Positions 44,538 to 56,086 of a stretch of 64,000 nt of DNA are shown in pieces. The stretch is from assembly GCA_964019425.1 (NCBI GenBank), contig OZ025794.1, forward strand, positions 62,001-126,000, given 5' to 3'. Position 1 is the first letter of the stretch; every line of letters begins with the position of its first letter. The translations under genes and the position numbers were made by a program. This DNA is from Flectonema sp. DT1601. Lineage: Eukaryota > Euglenozoa > Diplonemea > Diplonemida > Diplonemidae. The notes under the pieces were generated by a model, which saw only the letters and a list, made by a program, of their open reading frames with translations, was not told the origin of the DNA and did no database searches.

Positions 44538-47488
44538 CCCTTTCGTGTTCTTGCTAGATAGAACAGTCGTTGTGCAGGTCTTTTGCAGATAAAGCAAAAG
44601 AGAGAAAGAAAAAAAAAAAAGGAACCAAAAATAATTTGTAGCGCCCCTGCAAATCAGCCCTTTTTATGGAATCTTTCACAAACGGGGTCGGGATGAAAAA
44701 AGATATATGGCTGTTTATGCGTAAACAGCTTTTTGGTGTGTGGGAAAAGAAGAATTTAACATGCGCTACAACTAGGAAGAAATTTTTTTAAAAAAAAAAA
44801 AAGATTCTCCTATTTTGTGTTTTTTGAGGTCGTGCGACACATCCATCCAAAAAGTATAAAGTGTAAAAACTACATACTTGGAAGTATATTGCTTTTATCA
44901 TTCTTGATTTTACGACAATGATGACTTTATTTCCACGGTAGGATAACCACACCCGATTAGTAATGTTGTTTTAAAAGACAATATTCGTAAAAGAGAATTC
45001 TACGGTCACTGTTTTTGACTATATGTATTTATTAAGAAAACTCCCCCGAATTACTTCTTTTCAATTTGACTTCAGAAAAAAAGGGGGCAAAAAACATAAA
45101 CGAGGCCAAGGCACTAGTTCAAGAAAACAAGAAATAACGTGTTTTTGTTGTTGATTGCGATGAAATGACTTTGGGGGAAAGGGAGAGTTTTGGAAGAATG
45201 TCAAAGCGTGAAGGGGAACAGAGTTACCAATTCTCGAGACCAACAACGAACTAAAACAGACATAGTAACAGGGTAACTTGAAGGGGGGAAAAAGAAAAAA
45301 AAAATCCATTTTTTTTTTAATAAACTAAATAATTGAAAAAACAGCTTTATGAAGTAACCATATTATGCATGTGGCATGATTCACAACGAGTAGTCAAGTA
45401 CGCTCCAACAGGAGCATCTTAAGCCACTAACGGGGTAAAGGAGATAACTTTTTGAAGAAGAAGGTAGAAACGAATAAAATCAAGGAAAGCAGCAGATGAA
45501 AAAAGTAACAAAAAAAGAAAAACATAAAAAATGGGGAGAAAAAAAAACCGGAGTTTTTTATTCGATGTAAGCAGTGATTAATTAAGCATTGGAGGGATCG
45601 AGATTAGAATTATTGGGGAAAAAACATTTCCCGAGAGAATTTTTTTTTTATTTTTTTTATATAACTATTTTTTAGGAGAAAAATAAACTAAAACACTAAC
45701 ACACCCAACTGCATTACTTATTACAGAGGACCCATGCCAAGGAGACAGTTTTTGATTTTTTTTGGTTATTTTTTTTTTTAAATTCATTCACGCAACACGA
45801 GGAACGAAAGCCCTATTCTAATAACCAAAAAGAGAACAAACAGGGCTTTAAAAAAAAAAAAAAGAAGGCGATAAAGAAAAAAAAGGGGGGCAACCAGTAA
45901 GTAGAGGCACTTTCACCGTAAAGAACAGTCTTTCGGTAACAGCGCAAAATCATCAAATAAATAAGAGAGGAAAAGAGTACGGTGACCGAATAAAAAAAGC
46001 AAAAGCTTTCCAGTAATCATTTAAGCGGCAGCAGATACCTAAATTTCAGTTAAACGCCGCAACTGGAGGTACAGTCGATGTTGGCAACTCGTGGCGTCAC
46101 ACCATTGCAATCTGACGCAATCTAAATAATCTTTTTTAAGGAAAAAAAAAAAAAAGGTAAATAAGAAATAATAAAAATAAAACAATTCGTGCTGAGAGAC
46201 GGGAAAAAAAAAAGAATTAGTTGGCCCTCGAAGAGAGATCCTACCACTTATTTCAGTATGGTAAACACCGAAAGACAGTACTTTTATAAAAAAGAAAGGG
46301 GAGAAGAGAGAAAAAAAAAGAGACATAGCCAACATTCCTTTTGTTTTTTTTTTTTTTTGTTCCCTAATTTCGCACTATAAAAAGTTTGGAGGGGGAAAAA
46401 AAAGAGAAAAAAAAAGAACTATGAAACCACTCGTTTATATAAACAAGGCTCGAAAAAGGCCTGTCGTTTTACAACTAGATTTTCAAGAAACTTGCTTTGC
46501 TTCCTCTCTCCAGGTAAAAACAGTGCTCCTAAGAGACGAGCAATCGAACTCATCAACTGGGCTAGCACCGAATTCAGTTTTTTTTGCGATTAGAGAAGAT
46601 ACACCAGTATAGTAATTTTAAAAAAAAAAAAAAAAAAAAGAAGAAAAAATGTGCAATTGTGGTTCATGTTCGAGAGTGGTTAAATCTACCTTCTCCCTTT
46701 TTTTTTTTTTTTTTAATTAACTTGGACCCACACAGAGATACATTCCTCTCAAAAACAAAAAAATTAGTAAGGAAGAAAAAAAAAAAAAAAAAAGAAAAAA
46801 AAAAGACGACAAGAGGAGTACAAAATTAAAATAAATTAACATAAGATAATAAGTAATAAAAGTATTGTACATCCATCTCCGTAAAGAAAAGAGGAAATCT
46901 CCTACATAAGTCAAGGCTTACATGTGGTTATCAATAAAACCAGTAATTAATTCAAACGAACGACAGAGGACCACAGCCGTAATAGAGGACTCACTCACTT
47001 GTGTGACGACAATAATGTTATCAGTGTGCTGTTAGTTTTTATATTGGACCCTTTTGACAATAAAACATTATCTTAAACCTAATATTGAAAAACACACTCA
47101 CTGATAACAATAAGTTTTCGTGTCATTTGTTTTTTTCGGGAGAGAGAAGAAAAAAAACAGCCTGGTATTCCCTCCTTGAACATGTGGTAAGGACGCCGTA
47201 AAGCTTAGAGAGAGATGACTAAACACGTACCGTCGCTTTATCACAGTCCGTTCGAACTACTGAGAAGAAGGAAAAAAAAATAATAATAACGAAGAATAAT
47301 TTAAACCCCAAAAATAAGTTATAAAATAAAATAAAATAAAAAAAGTGCTGAGAAAGGTAAACACAATAGCTGAATGCAAACACCTCAAAAAAAGAAATCA
47401 TCAATTTTTTTTTGATTTGCAAAACAGCGAGACAATAACAGTGTTCCTGCTATTCTTTATAACACAACCTCGCTAAGGTATCTTAAGG

Positions 47489-47545
47489 AGAGAAGAAGAG
47501 GACGAAGAAGAGGACGAAGAAGAGGACGAAGAAGAAGAGGAAAAA
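47489..47545 (+). repeat. 12-bp minisatellite (GAAGAAGAGGAC)n
   Basis: About four imperfect units of a purine-rich 12-mer. Translated on the opposite strand it gives only a Phe/Leu repeat, so it is not coding. Confidence 0.8.
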
Positions 47546-47987
47546 TAAAAACGAAAAATAACAACAATAAGTACTGTGTGCAAGCACAACATTCATTACC
47601 TGGATACTCAAAACATAAAAATATAGCGTGGTAACGAACGGAAGATGCGTTAATGCATACGACGACAGAATGACTATGGAAAAAAAAAATTGAGGCAGAA
47701 ATAAAAAAACATAGTAAAACGCAAACGAAAAAAAAGAGGCTACATGCAAGGACAAAAAAATAAATAGCTCAAAAGATTCGGACCAGTTTTCCCTTTTTTT
47801 TGTTAAAAAGAAAAGAAAGGGAATGATTTAAAAAGATTTTTTTTGTGGAAGGTCCATTGGAAAGAACGATCACGTGAAGGATTCTAACTATTCTTTTTTT
47901 TTTTTTTTTTTTTCATTTCTCATATTAAAAAAAAGTTTCCACAAGAGACCCAAACTGATTGGCTCTTGAAGAAGAAAAAAACAAAAT

Positions 47988-48018
<31 letters not shown>

Positions 48019-48278
48019 CAGATCAAGAGGTTTTTGATTGATGGTCCAAAAATATGCAAGACAAGTTAAATCACAATAAAAAAAAACTAAATAAACATAA
48101 TATTGGGGGGAAAAGAAAAAAAAGACTTTTTTCCGATGCGTTCTTAGAGAACACACGCAGACAAGAAAAACAGTTTTTTTTTTTCCCACAAGATTGCAAG
48201 TCACAATAACAATCAAGTTCAGTCCAACTGCTGAACAACAGGCAAGAAGTACACAAATGACTGCCACCAAACAACAGA

Positions 48279-51023
48279 CTAATGGTATAAAATTGTATCC
48301 CAATGTGTTGTTCGTGTTTGATAAATCTTCGCTAAGTTATCCATAGCCATAGTGGTCACACCACCCGGCACGTCACTTGGCTCAATAAAGTATTGTTCTG
48401 CCATTGTAAAGTTACCATCAACAACAGCCTTAACGAATTTATTCCATCCTGAATAAGGATCGGCGTTAGTGCCTTCCTCAAGTTGGTACATCCATTCCGT
48501 GTCTCTGATTGTTTTTGCCTCTCTCAGTTCAAAAATTTGAAGAGGTCGTTGACTCCGTTTAGTGTAGTGAACGCATCCCATTGCTCTGCAGTAGAATCTG
48601 TGTTCAGCTTCGCTATTGACCTGATTGTCAAGTAAAGTATCAATACCGATACTTCTTGCATACCTTTCTAAAGCATTAACCCATGTGACTGCAGGTCCAA
48701 GGTGAGTAAACTTCTTCATTCCAGGACAACCCATGTTTCCAATTCTAACTTCACCAGCACAAACAGCTGTCGATGCTCTGAGCTGTACCTGGTCAGAACC
48801 AAACTTTATTCCTAACAATTTTAATTGAAAATCACTAACACAAGCAGCTCCATTTGCCTGGTGAGACGCACACGGTACGACTGCATTAAAACAAGCCATC
48901 ATTCGATCACCGCTAAATGTTTCTGGTACACCTTTCATAGAATTGACACACGACAACAGTAAAGCCATGAGATCACTGTGAACCCAAAGAACTTCTTGTT
49001 CAGTTGTTGTTGTTGTTAGTGTGTGCCAATTTTTCATGTTGAATACAGCAAAGGTACAATTCTTACGTCTGAGAGTATCAGTCGATGTCGCCAAAGCTGT
49101 TCTCTTATTTATACCTCCTTGGCGATGTGTTTTCATATATTTTCCTAAAGCAGAAGCCTTTGACATTGAACCCGTTACAATGTTATTACTACCTGATGTG
49201 GCGCTTAATCTCTCACTTGTTCTGGTTGTTTGTGTTTGATCATCGTTGGAAAACTGGTCTGCGGTATCGAGATTACGAACCCTGTCTGTGAGATCTTCAC
49301 CCTCACTTTCTTCAACGTCACTCTCAACAAGAACACTTTGAGGCATATAATTTCGGTATTCAACCAAATTTCTTACAAGAGATAAGAAAGAAACCTGCAT
49401 TGCTGCTACCTCACAGAGTACTGAGAAAGGTCTTGTTGAGTCGATTGCTTCCAAATGCATATGAGCGACTTCAGCCATATCTCTTTGAAGTTGGTACAGA
49501 GGAGAGACAATCGCAAATGAAAATACAATTGATAAGCTGACAAGACCTAATGAACATCCAATTAAGACGTAAAGAGTGACCAGCCTGTCATCAGTTTGTT
49601 TATCTTCAGTTTGTTGATACTCTTTGTCAATTTGACTTTTAATTGTAAGAGTTGCTTCATCAATAGTTTTCATCACAATCTCTCTTTCAACCAATAGCGT
49701 TACATACCAATGAAGAGAATGTATTCTTAATTCAGATATACGAGTCCAGTACAACACATCAGGTTTTGCAACCGAAGCATTCGTATTATTTGGTGAATAT
49801 ATAAACGGATTTAAGTTATCTCTGTTTGTCTCAGCAGCTGTAGCAGCATATGATGATGTGTTTTTAACATGTGCGGCATGGGCTTGAATAACTGGATTTG
49901 GGTAAGCTTCAATCTTATATGGAAATGAAAATCTATATATCTCACCACCAGGACCTGGGAATTCTATTGTGTAGTATTGAGGTCCTTCGTTAATAACAGT
50001 AAGTTGATCAGTTTTTTGTTCATATGCGTACAGTAACGATCCTTTAGGAAGGTCTTGCTGTTTAAAGATATCAGCGATGTAATTCATAGTTAGAATGATA
50101 GCAACTCCACCGACTCTGTTATCACCATACCCGGAGAGATCTGGCATGTCAGGATGTCCATATGCTCCGTAAATCATGATCCCCGTCTCAACCGAAATTG
50201 ACAACACATCTGAGACGAACACTTGACCAATTGGTCTCTCATCTTTGTATTCAGGTTTGTACAGTAATTGGTCAACAAATTTCCAGTATGGTGTCGCGTG
50301 TACAACACTGCTGTGGTAGTAGCAGGTTCCACTCTTTTCACCTGCGGTATAATTAGGATAAGTAACACAAGGACCAGGTTCGACATAACCAGATGAATTA
50401 GCTCTGCCGTACTCAATATGTGTAGCGTTTGTTGAGACTCTTCCGTCTCGTCTTGTGGTTGCAGCAACGTAAACAGATGGCCTGCCTGGGGGAGTATACT
50501 CATCAATGACTACCTGTTGTATTACTACTAAGCCTCCCCAATCACCATTTCCTCCAGTCTTTTCAGTGTCTCCTCTTCCAAGAGCAATAGCCTTTTTACT
50601 CCATGGGTATGTCAAGTACCAAATCTGAACAGCTCCACGAGGTCCAAATGCACGACCCTTTGACATCAACCTGGGTAGCATACTATTCTCAAGATATTCT
50701 GGGTCTGTTGTAATGTCTGGGTCAGTGACTGTAGACTCGAAAATAATTTCCTCTACGAGGGTTACGGGTGATTGAATGATTCCTTTAACTGTTGTTATAA
50801 CACCGTCAAGTACTTTTGATAAGTATCTTCCTGTTACCAGTTCGGTGTTCTCAGTTCCAAAAGAGAAACTATTATTAACACCTATTCTACCAGTGTTTTT
50901 AATTGCGGATACCGCCTGATCACCCTGACGTACTAAGAGACCTCCTACAACACCTGCCGTAATTAAAACCATTGCTATGGATAACGTTAGGGTTAACACC
51001 CGAATTCCAACCCATCCGAGCAT
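48279..51023 (-). CDS. Two-span receptor with degenerate class III cyclase domain
   Basis: The product has 914 residues. An N-terminal membrane segment (residues ~8-32) precedes a long, probably extracellular region (~35-480), Tyr/Pro-rich with several NxS/T sites, that may be a Cache-like sensor. The second span is near residues 485-510 (LVTLYVLIGCSLGLVSLSIV), followed by a HAMP-like linker and VRNLVEYRNYMPQSVL, a segment I associate with euglenozoan cyclase-type receptors. A cyclase-homology domain covers ~655-830. The second metal Asp survives (FSGDRMMACF), but the first is absent (FAVFNMKNWHTL in place of the usual F-x-D-I) and the transition-state Asn/Arg pair near VTWVNALERYA looks replaced. 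It is therefore likely a non-catalytic sensor or regulatory partner. The start codon is preceded directly by 16 A on the sense strand. Confidence 0.85.
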   Translation of the reverse strand: MLGWVGIRVLTLTLSIAMVLITAGVVGGLLVRQGDQAVSAIKNTGRIGVNNSFSFGTENTELVTGRYLSKVLDGVITTVKGIIQSPVTLVEEIIFESTVTDPDITTDPEYLENSMLPRLMSKGRAFGPRGAVQIWYLTYPWSKKAIALGRGDTEKTGGNGDWGGLVVIQQVVIDEYTPPGRPSVYVAATTRRDGRVSTNATHIEYGRANSSGYVEPGPCVTYPNYTAGEKSGTCYYHSSVVHATPYWKFVDQLLYKPEYKDERPIGQVFVSDVLSISVETGIMIYGAYGHPDMPDLSGYGDNRVGGVAIILTMNYIADIFKQQDLPKGSLLYAYEQKTDQLTVINEGPQYYTIEFPGPGGEIYRFSFPYKIEAYPNPVIQAHAAHVKNTSSYAATAAETNRDNLNPFIYSPNNTNASVAKPDVLYWTRISELRIHSLHWYVTLLVEREIVMKTIDEATLTIKSQIDKEYQQTEDKQTDDRLVTLYVLIGCSLGLVSLSIVFSFAIVSPLYQLQRDMAEVAHMHLEAIDSTRPFSVLCEVAAMQVSFLSLVRNLVEYRNYMPQSVLVESDVEESEGEDLTDRVRNLDTADQFSNDDQTQTTRTSERLSATSGSNNIVTGSMSKASALGKYMKTHRQGGINKRTALATSTDTLRRKNCTFAVFNMKNWHTLTTTTTEQEVLWVHSDLMALLLSCVNSMKGVPETFSGDRMMACFNAVVPCASHQANGAACVSDFQLKLLGIKFGSDQVQLRASTAVCAGEVRIGNMGCPGMKKFTHLGPAVTWVNALERYARSIGIDTLLDNQVNSEAEHRFYCRAMGCVHYTKRSQRPLQIFELREAKTIRDTEWMYQLEEGTNADPYSGWNKFVKAVVDGNFTMAEQYFIEPSDVPGGVTTMAMDNLAKIYQTRTTHWDTILYH

Positions 51024-51719
51024 TTTTTTTTTTTTTTTTCAACTGGATTTTATACTGTGTGGGGAAAAAAAAAATTTAATCTTGTTTTACAGCCGAATGA
51101 TTATAATCGTCGCGTAGTTCTTGGCGGCGTTTGTTTGTTTTTTTTTTTTTTCCAACTACTTCAGTTTGGGGAGGGGGAATCGCCATTGAAATTGCGACTT
51201 TCAAAAAAAAAGAAAAAAAGCCTACTGCACATCTAACAGAGGGGAATTATAATAATAATAATAATCAAAAAAAAAAAAACGCACTCAGCTACCTTATAGA
51301 TTGGAAGGTAAGGTACCTCCGGTAATTTTTACTGTTGCCTTTTTTTTTTTTTTTTTTTTTTCCCGGGCAAAATAAAATAGAAAACTCTTTCTTTGTCACT
51401 TAGAAAATTAGTATAAGTAATTATCTCTTTCTTCTGACTCCGATCGTTGTCTCGAAAAACAGCGGCAGGGAAGACCCGACGAGCTGAGGGAACGACTGGG
51501 AATAGTCGTTTTTGCATCTAAGCATTTCGAATTGAAAGACATGACATTCAAGATTTCTGTTTGGTATTTCCACATGAAGCACTTCAACAAGAAGAAGAAA
51601 AAAAAGTATGGCAAAAAATAAAAAAGGAAATCACTGCTATGGCATTATAATAATACAAACAGGAAAAGAAAGGCTAGGCAGTTATATTTTTGTTATTATG
51701 GGGCAGTTGTTAGGGATGG

Positions 51720-51752
<33 letters not shown>

Positions 51753-52079
51753 GAGTCTGACAAGTCAGGAGAGGCACTTATAAGAAACATTGCGTATGTA
51801 CGTAGACCGCTTGAGGAATAAGGCGCTAAGAAATCTAATCTAAAAATAAGGCTTAGAAACCCAAAAAAAAATATTTAAAAAAAAAAAAAAAAAAAAAAAC
51901 TATGTTGTCTTCGTTCGTTCGTTCGCTTGTATCTCAGAAAAAGTAAGCAACGGACACAAAAGACAAGTGTAGGCATCCATCACATTTACTCTGTATATAT
52001 AACAACAGGCAAACAATAACTTTTCCCAAATGGCTAACAGCGGAGAGAGCTCATTTTTTTTTTTTATTAAAAAAAGACG
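51024..52079. other. Intergenic interval with homopolymers and one R5 repeat
   Basis: T runs at 51024-51039, 51342-51361 and 51721-51751 (31 nt), an A run at about 51879-51899, and an (AAT)n patch near 51250. No gene. Confidence 0.6.
51440..51492 (+). repeat. Dispersed repeat family R5
   Basis: CGTTGTCTCGAAAAACAGCG then GCAGGGAAGACCCGACGAGC. Partner of 38249-38300. Confidence 0.55.
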
Positions 52080-54461
52080 CTATTTGCTTTCCGTCTTTAC
52101 TTCAGTCTTATCATCCACGTGCTCATCCTTATCGAAATCTTCTCCTGTGGTGAGAGGTTGTTTTTAATTTAATAAATTTAAATAACCTACCCCAGGCTTA
52201 CTGAGGATAAAAAATATTAAAAAAACAATCATACCGCTGCCAGGGTACCTCAGTCCCAATGACTCAGGCCCATAAAACCAACAAGCGAATGCAACACGAG
52301 GAGCGAATGTCGGAGCAACTTCGTGAGATGTGTGAGACTGAAATATGCAAACAGAATTACCAGTTGGTGAGATTCGGATTGGTTCTGAATTTTGAACTTC
52401 ATTTTTTGCGTCTTTCTGAGCCTCAGTATCTCCAGCGCGAATATTATAACGAGGATCACGTGATTTCGGATAAAGTATGAAATCTCCTCCATATTCAGAT
52501 TTCCAATCGGAGTTACAGTAATACGTAATTGTGATTCGACGACGTTCCGGATCTTTTTGACCTAGTTTGACGTCCCTGTGTTTGACGTATCCTTTTCCAT
52601 CTCCGGGATACCGTGCGAGTTGAATTGAGGTTTTGTATAAAGGTTTTTCAAGTAAAAATGAAATAGCTTTTCTTAATCGATGCATCTTACACAAGAGTTC
52701 ATCAATGCCGTCTGGAAGAATGTTATCGTAGCCATCGAGAGAAGTCTGTTTTGGTAGCCATCTAATTGCATCTCCTCTTAGGTTACCTTCTCTTTTAATG
52801 CTACCAGTTTGACCAGTACCACCGATGATCATTTTGTCTTCTTCTCCGCACATTTCATGTGCTTGTTGACATGCTTTCTTAGCAATATCTTCCGGTAAGA
52901 AGCTATCTGATTTCCAATAGCCTGCTTCACTTCGTAGAGCGTTTACGACTTCCTCTGCCCACTTTAACTCCTCGATTGAGGAATCGATCATTCCGCGAAC
53001 TGGTCCGCAGTATAATTTGAGAGCGTTTGGTGGGAATTTCATCCTCTTGTCAAGTCCCTTAAATTTAACTGAAACACAACCTGATGGATGGGTTGCAGTC
53101 ACTACACCCACCTTACCACGGGTTTCCTCAAGAGCATTTTGGTAGCAATTTACTCTCCATTTCCCGCAGGCATCCTTTAGAGGCTTTGTTTCCAATACCA
53201 TTGTCACTACAGCACTTTTTCTAAAGTATCCCATGCCTGGAGTTCTTGCTTTGACGACAGTTTTTGGAGCTTTCTTTTCTTTTTTTTGGGTGTCGTCTGA
53301 GTCCGAATCCCTCGGAGGAGGAACTGCTGCGACATCAGATTTTGATTTTGAAAAACTTTTTTTCTTTTGTGGTCGTTGTTTATCAGGAGTGTGATCTGTT
53401 GGAGTTCCACTACTAAGTATGACATTAAGATCTTCTGGTCTGTCAGCACCAGGTAGTGCGTCAGGTACGTCATCACTATCTATTTCTAACTGGTCAGGGA
53501 TTTCTCTTCCCGCTGATATTTCAGGAAGTGACTCATCGTCCTCTTCGTCATCTCCGCAGAGCTTTCGCAGAGCAGAACTGTCTCGAAGTGCCCACAGAGA
53601 TCTGATCTCCTCTTGAAGTTCTGCTGGTGAATTAGTAAAGTTCTCAGCTAGTGATGGATACGTAGAGAGGATCATATCAAAAGGAAGTGACATCAGAGTC
53701 TCGTCGTCGAATTCTGAATCGGTCCATTCTTCACTTTGATGTCCACATCCGTGTGAATGACCGTGTGAATGACTATGGCTGTGACTATGGCTGTGACTGT
53801 GACTGTGACTGTGACTATGCCCATGTGCATTACCTCCGTGTTGCTTAACAAGATCTCCCCAGTTTACCATATCTGGAGCGTCATCACTATCATCGTCAGG
53901 GAGTTGAATAGTAACTTTCTTGTCTTCGTTCTTGCGCTTTTCCGCTTCTTCCTTTTCCTCCATTTTCCTCGCCTCTTCGTCCTCCTTCTCCTGGTTGCGT
54001 TTGCGAATTTCCTCTGCTTTGCGCTGAACATCAAGCATTTCTCTGTTGTAGGCTTCCCAACCAGCTAGTTTCTGACCTGGGGTCATAGTGGAGCGTTCTT
54101 CTGGAGGGTCATCAGCACCGGTTCCAGTGCGGCCGATGTTCATTCCGAATGATTGATCGGTTCCAAAAGTTTCAGGGAAAGGATTTATTGCAGTAGCCAT
54201 TGAAGGTTTGATTCCCTGTTGAGGACTGACTTGATCATTTTCATCAATACTTCCGAATATTGGCCTGTTTCCTGGATTTACAACCGGTTCTCCAACACTA
54301 CTCTTTCCTGACCATCCAACTCTCGCTGTTACATTCTCTTTCTCGTCGTCTTTTAACGATGGCTCACTAGCAGCCTGCTCTGGTTTGCTGCTTTCTTTTG
54401 ATTCTGTCTGTGGATGTCCCTCCCACCAGGTGCTCATCCATGAGGGTGCTGAGCCTGCCAT
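52080..54461 (-). CDS. 2-oxoglutarate/Fe(II) prolyl-hydroxylase-like protein with His-Ser repeat (two exons)
   Basis: Exon 1 is 52235-54461 and exon 2 is 52080-52144; the 90-nt intron starts GTATGA and ends CACCACAG. The joined protein has 763 residues and ends in an acidic tail (EDFDKDEHVDDKTEVKTESK). Residues 1-200 are disordered with a charged coiled coil. A His-Ser repeat near 220-245 ends in HGHSHGCGH. An SH3-like module sits near 440-515 (GKVGVVTATHPSGCVSVKFK). The catalytic domain covers ~600-742: RYPGDGKGYVKHRD gives the first His and Asp, TSHEVAPTFAPRVAF the second His and the 2-oxoglutarate Arg, as in EGLN/PHD and Skp1-type hydroxylases. It probably hydroxylates a protein proline, using O2 and iron. 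The start at 54461 follows an acceptor (TTCTTCAAAGCAG) by three bases; the upstream in-frame ATG was rejected. Confidence 0.9.
53757..53830 (-). repeat. His-Ser coding microsatellite
   Basis: A degenerate six-base repeat encoding alternating His and Ser within the hydroxylase gene, flanked by His-Gly pairs. Confidence 0.9.
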
Positions 54462-54464
54462 CGC

Positions 54465-54466
54465 CT
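54465..54466 (-). promoter_or_regulatory. Predicted 3' splice acceptor deciding the hydroxylase start
   Basis: TTTTATTTTTCTTCAAAGCAG (last 20 shown are pyrimidine-rich), then GCG and ATG: only three bases between acceptor and start codon. Confidence 0.55.
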
Positions 54467-54631
54467 GCTTTGAAGAAAAATAAAAGTAGTTAAAAACAGT
54501 CCATACCACTGGCTTTGAATAATAAATATAAATAATAAGTTTCCTGTTTTGATAGAATATTATAAATAAATATCCATAATTTTTTTAAAAACAGTAATAA
54601 TCTAAAGTCTAAGTACACACAGTAAACTAAT

Positions 54632-56086
54632 TTACGTAATCGACGGTGTTGGTGTCGTCATTGGTCTCACAGATCCTTCAATACCACTTTCAGCAATTTT
54701 CATAATATCTGAATTTGATCTAAAAGAACGAGTAGAACCTGGAGCTGACCATCCACCACCTAATCGAGCTGGTGACTGGTCTATTGGTTGGGGAAGAGAA
54801 GCTGGAAAAACACTTATGCCACCAGGTCCTGAAAGTGTCTTTAGTAATGTCGGTGTTATTGATGAGTTAGGGAGTTCATTCTTTGACATGCTTGTGACAT
54901 GTTTCGTAAAAGTGGGTTTTGAAGACTCCAAGTTCCGTACAAACTCATCAACTTCTGATAACAGCGCCTCTTCACTCGCCCAACTCGGAGATGGATTCTC
55001 AGCTTCTCGTTTTAATGCTGCAGCTTCTTGGCGTTGTTGGTTTTCCGTACTTTCTTGATTGTCACTAACTTTGAGATCTGATGAATTAGTTTGCTCTTCT
55101 TTATATATTGAAACCGGAGGTTCTGATATACTACCAAAATTACTAACAGCGAAGGGTGTTGGTGTCGGAGGAGGTTCAGGTTTCGGAGGTATCTCTGAGG
55201 GTCGATCTTCTTGTCGCTCCTTTCTCAGTTGTTCAACTTCTTCTTTTGTTGATCTCAACTCTAATCGAAGCTGTCGCAATTCATCAACAACTTGTTGATC
55301 GAGAGATGAAACTGCTGTTGGCTGTGGCATTGGAATGGGAGGTGCTCTTGGCTGTGGCTCGTTTACTGGCAATGCATCGCGTGTCGGAGAAAGCCTTCTA
55401 TTATTCTCATGATGTTCTCCTTCTGAAGTAACGGGTCTGAAAGTATTCACAGCTGCCCATGGAGAGTGTGAAGTATCTCTTGGAGACGATCGAATATTCG
55501 ATGGATGAGAAAGAGGAGGAGGAGGCATATTAACGATAAGCGACGTCGTATCAATAAAACGAGGAACAGGCAGAGCAGGCTGCCTATCTCCAACTGTTAC
55601 TGGCTTTCCTCCAGTGGCAATTCGTTCGATTTCCTGCCAAGTACCGAATGCTTGAGGTTGTGTTGGTGGTGGAGCTTCTTGTTGAGGATGGACTATCTGA
55701 ACTACTTCATTTCTTACGAATGTACCCAATTCATTTCTAAGTTGTGTAGTCGCTGCTGACAGTCGTTCTATTTGCTGTCGTAGGTTACTATGCTCTGATT
55801 CAATTATTTGTTTTTGTTGTTGTAGATTCTGCATTCGAGTTATCTTTTCTTTGACAACAATACTTTGATGATCACTTGGTGTTGGATCTGACCATGGTTG
55901 TAACACGTAGTCAACAGCTGTTCTAAAATCACGATCTCTAATCAAAGGTTCATTTCGATTTACTCTACGAGGACTTATCTTACCAATCATATCCGATGGC
56001 GGAGGTCCTTGTTTATCTCTTTTTAGTAAATTAATCGCGAGTCTCCTAGCATCATCAATATTACGAACAGCATCCAAGTTCAACAT
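54632..56086 (-). CDS. Proline-rich coiled-coil protein, not recognised
   Basis: The product has 484 residues. The first ~80 are basic with a Pro-rich motif (KQGPPPSDMIGKISPRR). A coiled coil covers ~85-130 (MQNLQQQKQIIESEHSNL). A long Pro/Ser-rich disordered region follows, with a second coiled coil near 270-300 (LRQLRLELRSTKEEVEQLRK) and a Pro-rich tail. The composition suggests a scaffold or cytoskeletal protein, but no domain is diagnostic. A splice acceptor (CATTTCACTTCAG, AG at 56118-56119) lies just upstream. Confidence 0.75.
   Translation of the reverse strand: MLNLDAVRNIDDARRLAINLLKRDKQGPPPSDMIGKISPRRVNRNEPLIRDRDFRTAVDYVLQPWSDPTPSDHQSIVVKEKITRMQNLQQQKQIIESEHSNLRQQIERLSAATTQLRNELGTFVRNEVVQIVHPQQEAPPPTQPQAFGTWQEIERIATGGKPVTVGDRQPALPVPRFIDTTSLIVNMPPPPLSHPSNIRSSPRDTSHSPWAAVNTFRPVTSEGEHHENNRRLSPTRDALPVNEPQPRAPPIPMPQPTAVSSLDQQVVDELRQLRLELRSTKEEVEQLRKERQEDRPSEIPPKPEPPPTPTPFAVSNFGSISEPPVSIYKEEQTNSSDLKVSDNQESTENQQRQEAAALKREAENPSPSWASEEALLSEVDEFVRNLESSKPTFTKHVTSMSKNELPNSSITPTLLKTLSGPGGISVFPASLPQPIDQSPARLGGGWSAPGSTRSFRSNSDIMKIAESGIEGSVRPMTTPTPSIT

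Larger units (their letters stand above)
34596..48278. other. 13.7 kb gene-free, repeat-rich region
   Basis: I found no ORF with protein-like composition on either strand. The sequence is AT-rich, with homopolymers of 10-30 nt every few hundred bases. It also contains dispersed repeats (R1, R2, R3, R4, R5), a hairpin cluster at 36.13-36.20 kb, and a 12-bp minisatellite at 47.49 kb. Genes on both sides run in the same direction, so it is not a strand-switch region. It may hold a long 3' UTR, non-coding RNA genes, an origin or a structural element; nothing in the sequence decides between these. Confidence 0.6.

Noticed and set aside
46421-46612. 63-codon plus-strand ORF
   Set aside because: Composition is passable, but it is on the opposite strand to every other gene and has no supporting signal.
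34596-48278. Autonomous transposon or virus-like element in the gene-free island
   Set aside because: No reverse transcriptase, integrase, transposase, capsid or polymerase-like reading frame, and no long terminal repeats were seen.
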